64,000 bases of DNA from Streptomyces sp. ACA25 (GTDB lineage Bacteria; Actinomycetota; Actinomycetes; Streptomycetales; Streptomycetaceae). The stretch spans positions 1 to 64,000 of the forward strand of contig NZ_JAQKPV010000007.1 of assembly GCF_028200735.1 (NCBI RefSeq), given 5' to 3'. Positions 1 through 7,348 of the stretch are shown here, one piece after another; positions within the stretch are counted from its first letter, which is position 1, and every line of letters starts with the position of its first letter. Both the position numbers and the translations under genes were made by a program. The notes beneath the pieces were generated by a model. The model made no database searches, was not told the origin of the DNA, and saw only the letters and a list, made by a program, of their open reading frames with translations.

Positions 1-350
1 TTCGCCGTGTCCATACGTTAGCCGATTCCCTGCCCGGTTCCTAATCGGACCGGTGGCACTGTTTTCGCACATCGAAAAGCAGTCCCAGCAGCAGTCTTCT
101 TCGTGTGGATGCCGCTCAAGCGGCGCTCCGGCCAAGTCCCGATGATCTTGGTCCTCCAGGACAGGGTCCTGGTGCGCTTCACTTCAGGCGACTCGACCAA
201 CGTTACGACTTCGGCAGACGTGAGTCAAGCGCCTCCTTGATCACTTGCGCTGCCTGGGCCGGTGCGGCGAGTGGCGACCGACCGTCGAACCGCCATCGCT
301 CCAGAAGCGCCCCGACAGACCGCGAGCGAGGCGCGCAGCGGATCGACGAC
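1..350. other. Left-edge stretch without a recognised gene
   Basis: I see no convincing gene here. A 60-codon minus-strand frame at 18-200 has no visible ribosome binding site and no recognisable motif. The long plus-strand frame that begins near 105 is the mirror of the glycosylase gene on the other strand. The stretch lies downstream of the minus-strand glycosylase and may hold its terminator or the remnant of an unrelated gene. Confidence 0.4.
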
Positions 351-962
351 TCAGCCGGACGGCTTGGCTCTCGGGCTCAGTCGGTACGCCGAGACCGTCG
401 GATCATCGGCGAGGTAGAACCGGTGCGGCCAGTTGTGGGCTCTGCTGACCCCTACCCGAGGACCAACACGGATGAGCGCAGTAGGTACCGGCTCACCTCC
501 GGACAACGTGACCGAGGTGCCCGTCAGCAGGTCTGCGGCGCTGTGCTCTGCCGTGATGCCGAGTGCCTGGCAGAAGTTCCCCGGACCTCGGGCAAGGCGC
601 GCGCTCTCGACCTTCTCCCCCCGTCGCTTGCGCGCCAGGTCTTCACCCTCGATGACCCTGCCTGCCCGAAGGAGGACGCCCGAGGCGATGCCGTCCGTCC
701 CGGTGGCGACGTTGGCGCACCAATGCAGACCGTGAGAGCGGTACACGTAGAGGCGCCCTGCCGGGCCGAACATCACAGCGTTACGTTCGTTGCGTCCCCG
801 GTAGGCGTGCGAGGCAGGATCAGCCTCCCCCTCGTACGCCTCCACCTCTGTGATGCGCGCCACAACTTCACCCTCGTCGGCCCGCGTGCGGAGCAGGCAT
901 CCGAGCAGGAGGGGAGCGACTTCCTCTACGGAGCGGCTCAGATCAGGAAGGGGAAGGTTCAT
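351..962 (-). CDS. DNA-3-methyladenine glycosylase (MPG/AAG family)
   Basis: Base-excision repair enzyme of 203 residues, the usual length for bacterial MPG proteins, expected to remove alkylated or deaminated purines. Family landmarks are the segment [20 protein letters not shown], carrying the catalytic Glu region, then [18 protein letters not shown], the HWCANV segment and the late [14 protein letters not shown] segment. The ATG at 962 overlaps the stop of an upstream truncated paralogue by 4 bp (ATGA), so the two are read in one transcript. This copy looks complete and is probably the functional one. The family call is firm; substrate range is not visible from sequence. Confidence 0.9.
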   Translation of the reverse strand: MNLPLPDLSRSVEEVAPLLLGCLLRTRADEGEVVARITEVEAYEGEADPASHAYRGRNERNAVMFGPAGRLYVYRSHGLHWCANVATGTDGIASGVLLRAGRVIEGEDLARKRRGEKVESARLARGPGNFCQALGITAEHSAADLLTGTSVTLSGGEPVPTALIRVGPRVGVSRAHNWPHRFYLADDPTVSAYRLSPRAKPSG

Positions 963-1225
963 GCTGACCGACGTGACATGCCGTAGGTGAAGTAGACGTA
1001 GGCGTGGCCAGGGGGTCCGAACATGACGGAGCTGCGCGGCGTGGCCCCGTGGCAGGCGTGCGACCCGGGATCTGCCTGCCCCGCGTACGCCTTCACCTCG
1101 ATGAACCGCACCTCGATCGTTCCGCTCGGTGCGTCGCGGACCAGAATTCGGCTCAGCAGGTCCGGGGCAACCTCCAGCCCCGGACGTTCGAGAACGTCAC
1201 GGTGCAGCGCCGGGTCCATGATCAT
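959..1225 (-). pseudogene. Truncated duplicate of DNA-3-methyladenine glycosylase
   Basis: From the ATG at 1225 (or 1219) about 88 residues follow that match the N-terminal half of an MPG glycosylase: [20 protein letters not shown], then [20 protein letters not shown] and [17 protein letters not shown]. The match stops at the point where the family continues with an HWC-type segment; only SRRSA and a stop follow. The C-terminal half, with the rest of the DNA-binding and catalytic fold, is missing. The stop overlaps the start of the intact copy by 4 bp. The simplest reading is a tandem duplication that lost the second half of its first copy; a short translated product is possible but unlikely to be an active glycosylase. 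Confidence 0.75.
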
Positions 1226-1656
1226 CCCAGCAGGAAGGTCATGGACCGGCCGCGCTCCTGCCACGAAGCGACCGCCTCGGTGAAGATCTCCCGCGCGGTA
1301 CCGGCGCTCTCCGGTGCGGCCTGCTGAAAGTCGTCCCAGTGCGGAACGAGGATCACGCAGCCGGCCGGCGGTCCCCACCAGGAGAGGTCGGTCAGCGCGT
1401 CATGGAGAGCATCCCAGTTCCTCCCGAACGTGTCGGGGAACTCGAGCGCGCGGGCACAGCGGTCCAGGAACTCTTCCTTGCCCATCACTCCGGCGAGGTC
1501 CAGGACCGCTCCCCGCTGCCCGGCCTGCTCGGCCGCGGCCAGTGCCGCGGTGACGGCGGACGCCGCGCGTACTGCCGGCCGGTGATGGACCCCGGGGGCG
1601 GCGCTCCCTCCGGATGTCCGGGACAGTCCCTCGTCTGCCTGCTCGGGGTTGCTCAT
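1222..1656 (-). CDS. Barstar-like ribonuclease inhibitor
   Basis: Predicted 144-residue cytoplasmic inhibitor of a barnase/RNase Sa-type enzyme. The C-terminal ~95 residues fit the barstar fold, with the signature [19 protein letters not shown] followed by a Trp pair and a hydrophobic strand ending in PHWDDF. The first ~45 residues are low-complexity. The ATG at 1656 overlaps the stop of the upstream ribonuclease gene by 4 bp, so the pair is translationally coupled; inhibitor next to secreted RNase is the barnase/barstar arrangement. A longer frame upstream exists but only mirrors the ribonuclease gene. The end overlaps the start region of the truncated glycosylase by 4 bp. Confidence 0.85.
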   Translation of the reverse strand: MSNPEQADEGLSRTSGGSAAPGVHHRPAVRAASAVTAALAAAEQAGQRGAVLDLAGVMGKEEFLDRCARALEFPDTFGRNWDALHDALTDLSWWGPPAGCVILVPHWDDFQQAAPESAGTAREIFTEAVASWQERGRSMTFLLG

Positions 1657-2114
1657 CGCTGCACCACTGCCTTGAACGAGTCGTAATGATCCTCGGTGTA
1701 GTAGAACTCCCCGCCGTCGCCGGTCACGATACGGCGGGCCCCCCGGTGGCTGAGGCCCGGCGTATCCACGGTGTACTCCCGGTAGTAGCCACGGTCCTGC
1801 TGGGGCAGGCGTCGTTCCCTGTTCATGAAGACGGTGTCGTCCTGGTCGTACGGGAACGGGCCGCCCTCCGTAATGAGATCGATGGTCTCGCGAGCCTGCC
1901 GTGGGAGCTCTCCGGGAGTGACCGTCTCCATCCCCTGCGCCCACGAAGGTGTCCCGTTCGCGGACGGTATGCCCGTCGCGGCACTGCGAGGGGAGTCGCC
2001 CTGCAGGTCACAGCCGGCGAGGAGCAGCAGTGACGCTCCGGTGAGGAACGCGAGCAGCATGCGCAGGACGTGAAACTGCCCGCGCGAGTGGTGAGTTCTG
2101 ATCCGTGAATGCAC
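1653..2114 (-). CDS. Secreted guanyl-specific ribonuclease (RNase Sa/barnase type), probable lipoprotein
   Basis: About 153 residues from a GTG at 2114. The N-terminus has basic residues, a hydrophobic run and a lipobox LLLLAGC, so the protein is probably exported and lipid-anchored. The C-terminal ~90 residues show the microbial RNase fold: PRQARETIDLI, FPYDQDDTVFMNRE, YYREYTVDTPG with the catalytic Glu, RGARRIVTG with the substrate-binding Arg, and YYTEDHYDSF with the catalytic His. All expected active-site residues are present. It is coupled by a 4-bp overlap to a barstar-like inhibitor, which would protect the producer's cytoplasm. The start is uncertain because no strong ribosome binding site is visible. 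Typical RNase Sa enzymes are free in the medium; a lipid anchor is less usual. Confidence 0.85.
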   Translation of the reverse strand: MHSRIRTHHSRGQFHVLRMLLAFLTGASLLLLAGCDLQGDSPRSAATGIPSANGTPSWAQGMETVTPGELPRQARETIDLITEGGPFPYDQDDTVFMNRERRLPQQDRGYYREYTVDTPGLSHRGARRIVTGDGGEFYYTEDHYDSFKAVVQR

Positions 2115-2193
2115 CCGGCCATCGTGCCAGCCTTCCGCGCGCGATCACTACGCTGGTGGTGGCCAGTGATCCATTCGACGAGGAGGTCCTGAT

Positions 2194-2733
2194 ATGTCCG
2201 TGCCGGCCCGGCGTCCGCTCCCGCACGACTTCCATCCGCCCGTACCGTCCTTCACGGTTCTGAGCGACGATGTGCTCGACGGTCTGCCGCTGAAGGAGAA
2301 CCAGCTCCACGCCGGCGGGAACACCTCTCCGCATCTGCGATGGACGGGCCACCCCGAGGGGGCCAAGAGCTTCGCCGTCAGCTGTTTCGATCCCGACGCA
2401 CCGACAGGCAGCGGATTCTGGCACTGGTCGGTGTTCGACATTCCCGCGTCGGTGACCGAGCTTCCGGCCGGAGCCGGGAACGCGGACCGGGACGGCCTGC
2501 CGTCGGCCGCGGTGCAGGTGCGCAACGACTTCGGCACGCAGGGCTGGGGAGGTGCCGCGCCTCCGCCGGGCGACGGGCCCCACCGCTATGTGTTCACCGT
2601 CTACGCCGTGGACACGGAGCGGCTCGGGCCGGACTCCGACGCACCGCCCGCGAAGGTCGGATTCATGCTCCGCTTCCACACGATCGGCCGGGCGCAGCTG
2701 ATCGGTGAGTACGAGATACCGGCCGAGGGCTGA
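2194..2733 (+). CDS. YbhB/YbcL family PEBP-like protein
   Basis: Cytoplasmic protein of 179 residues in the phosphatidylethanolamine-binding/Raf kinase inhibitor-like family. The signature [19 protein letters not shown] carries the conserved anion-binding pocket residues. It is followed by ELPAGAG, the conserved [26 protein letters not shown] segment, and a C-terminal helix with IGEYE. The length is normal. GAGGAGG sits 8 bp before the ATG. No bacterial member has a settled role, so the name describes the fold only. The gene is divergent from the ribonuclease gene. Confidence 0.9.
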   Translation: MSVPARRPLPHDFHPPVPSFTVLSDDVLDGLPLKENQLHAGGNTSPHLRWTGHPEGAKSFAVSCFDPDAPTGSGFWHWSVFDIPASVTELPAGAGNADRDGLPSAAVQVRNDFGTQGWGGAAPPPGDGPHRYVFTVYAVDTERLGPDSDAPPAKVGFMLRFHTIGRAQLIGEYEIPAEG

Positions 2734-2866
2734 TCCGGGCGGTCGGCCGCGCCCCGCCGCCTTCTTCCCCCGTTCAGCCACAGGTAATTGCATTGTCCTG
2801 TCCGCAGGGCAACGGCACAGTGGAGAAATCCCGCCACGGGGGCGGGCAGGAGCAGGGAGGTGGCGG

Positions 2867-3376
2867 GTGCGGCAGACCCTTGTGCTCAATGCGAGTTTCG
2901 AACCGCTGTCCACGGTGTCGCTGCGCCGGGCGGTGGTGCTGGTGATGCAGCGCAAGGCGGAGGTCGAACAGGCGTACCCCGGCCTCCGGGTGCGGGCGGT
3001 CTCGGTGGATCTGCCGGTCCCCCAGGTCATCAGACTGCGGCGGTACGTGCAGGTGCCGTTCCGACAACGGGCCTCGTGGTCGCGGCGGGGAGTTCTGGTC
3101 CGGGACCGGCACCGCTGCGCCTACTGCGGCGGGCGGGCGACCACGATCGACCACATTGTGCCCCGGTCGCGCGGGGGTGGCGACACTTGGCTGAACACCG
3201 TCGCGGCCTGCGCGCGCGACAATCACCGGAAAGCCGACCGCACTCCGGCGCAGGCAGGCATGCGTCTTGTGGTGCAGCCCTTCGAGCCGACGCCCGCGGA
3301 GACTCTGCTGCTGGCGCTGGGGCTGGGTGGCGACGCTGCGCTGCCGGAGTGGCCGAGGCTTTCTCAGCCGGCCTGA
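2867..3376 (+). CDS. HNH endonuclease family protein
   Basis: Protein of 169 residues from a GTG at 2867, chosen because GGGAGG lies about 6 bp upstream; an upstream in-frame extension has no support. The N-terminal ~80 residues (QTLVLNASFEPLSTVSLRRA) are typical of a conserved actinobacterial HNH protein. The nuclease motif follows: a zinc-type CAYCG, then TIDHIVPRSRGGGDTWLNTV, then CARDNHRKADRTP. Together these give the His-Asn-His core. Probably a DNA nuclease, but the biological role of this widely conserved group is not established. It converges with the SPFH gene. Confidence 0.88.
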   Translation: MRQTLVLNASFEPLSTVSLRRAVVLVMQRKAEVEQAYPGLRVRAVSVDLPVPQVIRLRRYVQVPFRQRASWSRRGVLVRDRHRCAYCGGRATTIDHIVPRSRGGGDTWLNTVAACARDNHRKADRTPAQAGMRLVVQPFEPTPAETLLLALGLGGDAALPEWPRLSQPA

Positions 3377-3520
3377 GCTCCGGGCCGACTCCATCGGCGA
3401 ACGGTACGGCACCGCGAGCCGCCGAGCACCGGCGGTGGGAAGGGTCCGGGCAGATCCCTCCCTCCGTCGGCAGCCGTCCGGCGGCGCCGGGCACCCGCAC
3501 GCCGCGGCTCCCCTCGGACA

Positions 3521-4471
3521 TCAGTCCAGCCGGGGCTGCTCCCGGACGGGCTTGTCCAGCCGGGGGCGGGCGTCGTCGCTGTCGCCGCCGCCGCCATTGC
3601 CGGTGATCTTGTTGAGGTTGCCGCCCAGACCCTTCAATGCCTCACCGATCTCGCTCGGCACGATCCACAGCTTGTTCGAGTCGCCTTCAGCGATCTTCGG
3701 CAGCATCTGCACGTACTGGTAGGAGAGGAGCTTCTGGTCGGCGTCTCCGGCGTGGATCGCCTCGAACACGGTGCGGATCGCCTGTGCCTCACCTTCGGCA
3801 CGCAGGGCTGCGGCCTTCGCGTCACCCTCGGCTCGCAGGATCTCGGACTGCTTGGAACCCTCTGCCTGGAGGATCTCCGACTGCCGCACACCTTCGGCCT
3901 GGAGAATCGCGGCCCGCTTGTCACGGTCCGCACGCATCTGCTTTTCCATCGAGTCCTGGATGGAGGTCGGCGGCTCGATGGCCTTGAGCTCGACCCGGTT
4001 GACGCGGATCCCCCACTTGCCGGTGGCCTCGTCGAGCACCCCGCGGAGGGCCGCGTTGATCTCCTCGCGGGAGGTCAGGGTCCGCTCCAGGTCCATACCA
4101 CCGATGATGTTACGAAGGGTGGTGACGGTGAGCTGTTCGATGGCCTGAATGTAGTTGGAGACCTCGTAGGTCGCCGCACGGGCGTCGGTCACCTGGTAGT
4201 AGATGACCGTGTCGATGTTCACGACGAGGTTGTCCTGGGTGATCACCGGCTGCGGGGGGAACGGGACGACCTGCTCACGCAGGTCGATGCGGTTCCGGAT
4301 GGTGTCGATGAACGGGACGACGATGTTGAGGCCCGCGTTCAGTGTGCGGGTGTAGCGGCCGAAGCGTTCGACGATGGCGGCGCTGGCCTGCTGAATCACC
4401 TGGATCGTCTTGACCAGTGCGATGAATACCAGCACCACCAGGATGACCAGCACAATGATGATGGCGTCCAT
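3521..4471 (-). CDS. SPFH/Band 7 (stomatin-like) membrane protein
   Basis: About 316 residues from the ATG at 4471, with GGGGG about 6 bp upstream; a longer frame to 4516 lacks this. One N-terminal membrane segment (IIIVLVILVVLVFIALVKTI) is followed by the SPFH domain (QQASAAIVERFGRYTRTL through the ELKAIEPP segment, roughly residues 30-190). A coiled-coil stretch rich in EGVRQSEILQAEG-type repeats follows, as in stomatin/QmcA proteins. Such proteins form large membrane rings that organise lipids and membrane proteases. An NfeD-type gene lies directly upstream on the same strand, the usual stomatin operon partner. The C-terminus is acidic and basic and less conserved. Confidence 0.9.
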   Translation of the reverse strand: MDAIIIVLVILVVLVFIALVKTIQVIQQASAAIVERFGRYTRTLNAGLNIVVPFIDTIRNRIDLREQVVPFPPQPVITQDNLVVNIDTVIYYQVTDARAATYEVSNYIQAIEQLTVTTLRNIIGGMDLERTLTSREEINAALRGVLDEATGKWGIRVNRVELKAIEPPTSIQDSMEKQMRADRDKRAAILQAEGVRQSEILQAEGSKQSEILRAEGDAKAAALRAEGEAQAIRTVFEAIHAGDADQKLLSYQYVQMLPKIAEGDSNKLWIVPSEIGEALKGLGGNLNKITGNGGGGDSDDARPRLDKPVREQPRLD

Positions 4472-4537
4472 CGGTGTACCCCCTGCGTCGGGAAGGGCTG
4501 AAAGGTGCGGTGTCACCGGCGTGGTGACGGACCGCCA

Positions 4538-4969
4538 TCACATCACGACAGCGGTCGCTCCGTCGATCTCGACGACGCTGACCTGACTGCCGGCCTCGAA
4601 GGTCTCGGCAGTGTCCAGGGAACGGGCGGACCAGATTTCGCCGGCGAGTTTGATCTGGCCGGAAGTGCCGTCCACCCGTTCGACCACAACGGCCGACCTG
4701 CCCATCAAGGCGTCCATTCCCGTGCTCACTTCGGGGCGCTGGGCACGGGAACGCCGGGCGATCGGCCTGACGACGAGGACAAGGGCGGTGGACACGACAG
4801 CGAACACCACGACCTGCAGCGCCACGTTATCGGTGATCCCTGAGGCGAGCGCTGCCGCGAGCGCACCGACCGACACCATGCCGAACTCCGGCATCGCCGT
4901 CAGCACCAGGGGAATTGCCAGGCCGCCTGCCGCGATGAGCCACCACACCCACATATCCACGCAACCCAT
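4538..4969 (-). CDS. NfeD-like membrane protein
   Basis: Protein of 143 residues with three hydrophobic segments (WWLIAAGGLAIPLVLTA, MVSVGALAAALASGI and LQVVVFAVVSTALVLVV). A soluble C-terminal OB-fold domain follows, from MDALMGRSAVVVERVDG to the end. This is the short NfeD form that lacks the protease part. It lies 66 bp upstream of the SPFH gene and 43 bp downstream of an ABC ATPase gene, all on the minus strand, so a three-gene transcript is likely. NfeD OB domains bind SPFH partners. The start may be five codons further in, at 4954. Confidence 0.85.
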   Translation of the reverse strand: MGCVDMWVWWLIAAGGLAIPLVLTAMPEFGMVSVGALAAALASGITDNVALQVVVFAVVSTALVLVVRPIARRSRAQRPEVSTGMDALMGRSAVVVERVDGTSGQIKLAGEIWSARSLDTAETFEAGSQVSVVEIDGATAVVM

Positions 4970-5012
4970 CGTAGGGCCGTCGGCACTCTGAGAACAGGGG
5001 ACAGCCGTGAGA

Positions 5013-5804
5013 TCAGGCCAGAGGAAGGCCCTGCGCCGTCCAGCGGTCGCCGTGGCGCTCCACCACCAGCGGCAGGCCGAAGCAGCGGGAGAGGTTCGCG
5101 GAGGTCAGTGTCGAGTCGACCGGCCCGGCGGTCAGAACCGCTCCCTGGCGGATGAGCAGGGCATGGGTGAAGCCGGGAGCGATCTCCTCGACATGGTGGG
5201 TGACCATGATCATCGACGGTGCATAGGGATCGCGGGCGAGCCGCCCGAGGCGGCGTACCAGGTCCTCGCGACCACCGAGGTCCAGCCCGGCGGCAGGTTC
5301 GTCCAGGAGAAGCAGCTCGGGGTCGGTCATCATCGCGCGGGCGATCTGCGTCCGCTTGCGCTCACCTTCGGAGAGAGTGCCGAATGTCCGGTCGAGGTAC
5401 TCGCTCATGCCGAGCCGGTCCAAGAAGGCCCGCGCACGCCGCTCGTCGATCTCGTCGTACTTTTCCTGCCAGCCCGCGGTCATGCCGTAGGCGGCGGTGA
5501 GAACGGTCTGCAGGACGGTCTGCGACCGGGGCAGTTTGTCCGCGAGTGCACTGCCGGCCATGCCGATCCGGGGCCGCAGCTCGAAGACATCGACGCCGCC
5601 GAGCTTCTCACCGAGAACATGAGCGGTGCCGCTGGTGGGAAAGAGGTAGCTGGAGGCGACGTTGAGCAGGGTGGTCTTGCCCGCGCCGTTGGGGCCGAGG
5701 ATCACCCAGCGCTCGCCCTCGGCGACCGACCAGGAGATCTTGTCCACCAGAGCCCGTCCGTTGCGGACCACGGATACGTCCACCAGCTCCAGTACATCGC
5801 TCAT
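5013..5804 (-). CDS. ABC transporter ATP-binding protein
   Basis: Cytoplasmic ATPase of 263 residues from the ATG at 5804. Walker A is GPNGAGKTTLLN (around residue 38), the signature is TLSEGERKRTQIARAM, Walker B is ELLLLDEPAAGLD, and the H-loop is MVTHHVEEI. No membrane subunit lies beside it, so it may work with a permease encoded elsewhere or, like the ModF/PhrA-type ATPases it resembles, outside classical transport. The frame extends 44 codons further upstream, but that stretch overlaps the intergenic region shared with the divergent gene at 5935 and has no family match. Confidence 0.85.
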   Translation of the reverse strand: MSDVLELVDVSVVRNGRALVDKISWSVAEGERWVILGPNGAGKTTLLNVASSYLFPTSGTAHVLGEKLGGVDVFELRPRIGMAGSALADKLPRSQTVLQTVLTAAYGMTAGWQEKYDEIDERRARAFLDRLGMSEYLDRTFGTLSEGERKRTQIARAMMTDPELLLLDEPAAGLDLGGREDLVRRLGRLARDPYAPSMIMVTHHVEEIAPGFTHALLIRQGAVLTAGPVDSTLTSANLSRCFGLPLVVERHGDRWTAQGLPLA

Positions 5805-5934
5805 GCGCGCGGTCTCTCCCCTTGCGGTTGGCGTTGACTGCGTGTGCTGCACAGTCCCGTGACAAAAGTACGCCACGCTGCTTCCGCCGCTGCCGTCAGG
5901 CGGTCTGTTGACTCCGCTCCCTAAGGTGGAGGTC

Positions 5935-6723
5935 ATGCTTCATGAACCACGTGCCGGGCGGCTGGCCGCCTGGGGAAACGCCCTCCTCGCCGGCCGGGTG
6001 TCACCGGACGAGGCGGCGCAGCGGGTGGTGGGGTCCGACTCGGTGCACCGGGTCGTGGGTCTGCCGGACGAGGCCGGGCCGGTGGGACTGACCCTGGCAC
6101 TGGGCCGTCTGCGAACGCTGGGGGTGGTGGGGCTTCGGGTGGCCCTGCCCGTTCCGGGGCACCCGCTGGGACTCTCCGGCCCTCCCGCGTTCAACGAGGC
6201 CGCTCTGACCGCCGGGGAAGCAGTGCCGGCCCAAGGAGCCTCCCTGGGGCTGGTGCCGGAGGTCAGGGAGGCGGGTCCGGCGGGTGACGTGCTGACTGAG
6301 GTGGTGTGGCGGTGTCTTCCCTCCCGACAGGCACCGCCGGCCGATGTGCCCTCGCTCGGTGAAGCCGAGCGGGAGCTCGCCGAAGTGCTGCGGGACGTGA
6401 CCGCGGACCTGGCGGAGCTGGATGTGGCGGGTGCCGGGCCGGTGGCCCGTGCGCAGCTGGATGCCTACCGGGCACGGACGGAGCGGGAACGTCGACTGCT
6501 GGCTCCGGGGTATCCGCCGCGGGCCGTCCGGGTTCTGGAGCTGGCACAGCGGGTGGGTGCCTTGGTGACCATCGCCACGGATCCGGAGCACGGCAGGGCG
6601 GTGAGCGCGGGCCAGATCGGTGCACGGGACCGACTGCTGCGTCCGGTGGAGCGCACGGCACGGCGGGCACGGGTGGCCGCGTACAACTCCTACCTGGAGG
6701 AGCGCGAGCGGCAACAGGGCTGA
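5935..6723 (+). CDS. Conserved hypothetical protein
   Basis: Soluble protein of 262 residues, rich in Ala, Leu, Arg and Val, from the ATG at 5935. GGTGGAGG sits just before it, with tight spacing. No membrane segment, signal peptide or catalytic motif is visible. The second half is predicted mostly helical (EAERELAEVLRDVTADL and ELAQRVGALVTIA). Codon use is fully coding-like. I do not recognise a family; it is read divergently from the ABC ATPase and ends in two strong hairpins. Possibly a Streptomyces-specific protein. Confidence 0.7.
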   Translation: MLHEPRAGRLAAWGNALLAGRVSPDEAAQRVVGSDSVHRVVGLPDEAGPVGLTLALGRLRTLGVVGLRVALPVPGHPLGLSGPPAFNEAALTAGEAVPAQGASLGLVPEVREAGPAGDVLTEVVWRCLPSRQAPPADVPSLGEAERELAEVLRDVTADLAELDVAGAGPVARAQLDAYRARTERERRLLAPGYPPRAVRVLELAQRVGALVTIATDPEHGRAVSAGQIGARDRLLRPVERTARRARVAAYNSYLEERERQQG

Positions 6724-6732
6724 GCCTCCTGT

Positions 6733-6769
6733 CTTCCGGGCCGGTCCGGAGCCACGGCCGGCCCGGAAG
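6733..6769. terminator. Hairpin terminator downstream of the hypothetical gene
   Basis: A perfect 12-bp inverted repeat (arms 6733-6744 and 6758-6769, 13-nt loop) begins 10 bp after the stop at 6723. There is no T tract, as is common in high-GC actinomycetes. Confidence 0.6.
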
Positions 6770-6775
6770 GCGGAA

Positions 6776-6813
6776 AGCAGGGTCCCGCGGACTCCGGTCC
6801 GCGGGACCCTGCT
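6776..6813. terminator. Strong bidirectional hairpin terminator
   Basis: A perfect 15-bp inverted repeat (arms 6776-6790 and 6799-6813, 8-nt loop) lies between the plus-strand gene ending at 6723 and the minus-strand chaplin gene ending at 6861. It can serve both. Confidence 0.75.
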
Positions 6814-6860
6814 CCCTCACCGCTTCACCGGCAAGACCGGGTCGCGGGCGGGAGTGCTGC

Positions 6861-7100
6861 TCAGTTGTTGGCGCAGAAGTTGCCGAAGGCCGGGTTCAGC
6901 ACACCGATGACGTCAACAGTGTTGCCGCAGAGGTTCACCGGCGCGTGCACGGGAAGCTGGATCACATTGCCGGACCCCACACCGGGCGAGTTGACCGCGT
7001 AGCCCTGAGCACCGCTGTCCGCGCTGGCGGCACCGGCGGCGGCGCCCAGAGCGGCACCGGCGGCAGCAACGACGAACGCAGCTTTCTTGGCAGTCTTCAT
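6861..7100 (-). CDS. Short chaplin (aerial hyphae surface protein)
   Basis: Secreted 79-residue protein with a signal peptide (MKTAKKAAFVVAAAG through GAASA) and one chaplin domain: the segment SPGVGSGNVIQLPVHAPVNL, then CGNTVDVIGVLNPAFGN and a second Cys near the end. Two cysteines in these positions are typical of short chaplins and form a disulphide. Chaplins assemble into amyloid fibrils that lower surface tension so that aerial hyphae can leave the wet surface. AGGAGG is well placed before the ATG. A stable hairpin lies in the leader at 7131-7152. From memory, a chaplin sits at an equivalent place in Streptomyces coelicolor; this is not checked. Confidence 0.93.
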   Translation of the reverse strand: MKTAKKAAFVVAAAGAALGAAAGAASADSGAQGYAVNSPGVGSGNVIQLPVHAPVNLCGNTVDVIGVLNPAFGNFCANN

Positions 7101-7130
7101 GAAGAAAATCCTCCTGAGTTAAACAGTGCA

Positions 7131-7152
7131 GCGACTCCGACCCCGGAGTCGC
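7131..7152 (-). promoter_or_regulatory. Hairpin in the chaplin upstream/leader region
   Basis: A perfect 9-bp inverted repeat (GCGACTCCG and CGGAGTCGC, 4-nt loop) ends about 30 bp upstream of the chaplin start. It could be a leader RNA hairpin or a protein-binding dyad. The rest of 7101-7348 shows no gene. Confidence 0.35.
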
Positions 7153-7348
7153 ACGCTGCTCAACGCGCGGACCGGCCGGACGACACGGGTGTACCGCACC
7201 TTGCGGCGATGTTCGAATCCGTGCGACCGGGGGTTCTGCCCGCCGCCCGTCAATTGTCCGGCGCGGCGGGGCGGCTCCGGCCGGCGTCCCGGGGGCCGGC
7301 CGGAGAACAGGGGTTCCAGTCTCCGGGCGGCGCCCGCGGAGTCCCGGG

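Noticed and set aside
18..200. 60-codon minus-strand frame at the left edge
   Set aside because: No ribosome site, no motif and no coding-type third positions; reported only as a region without a gene.
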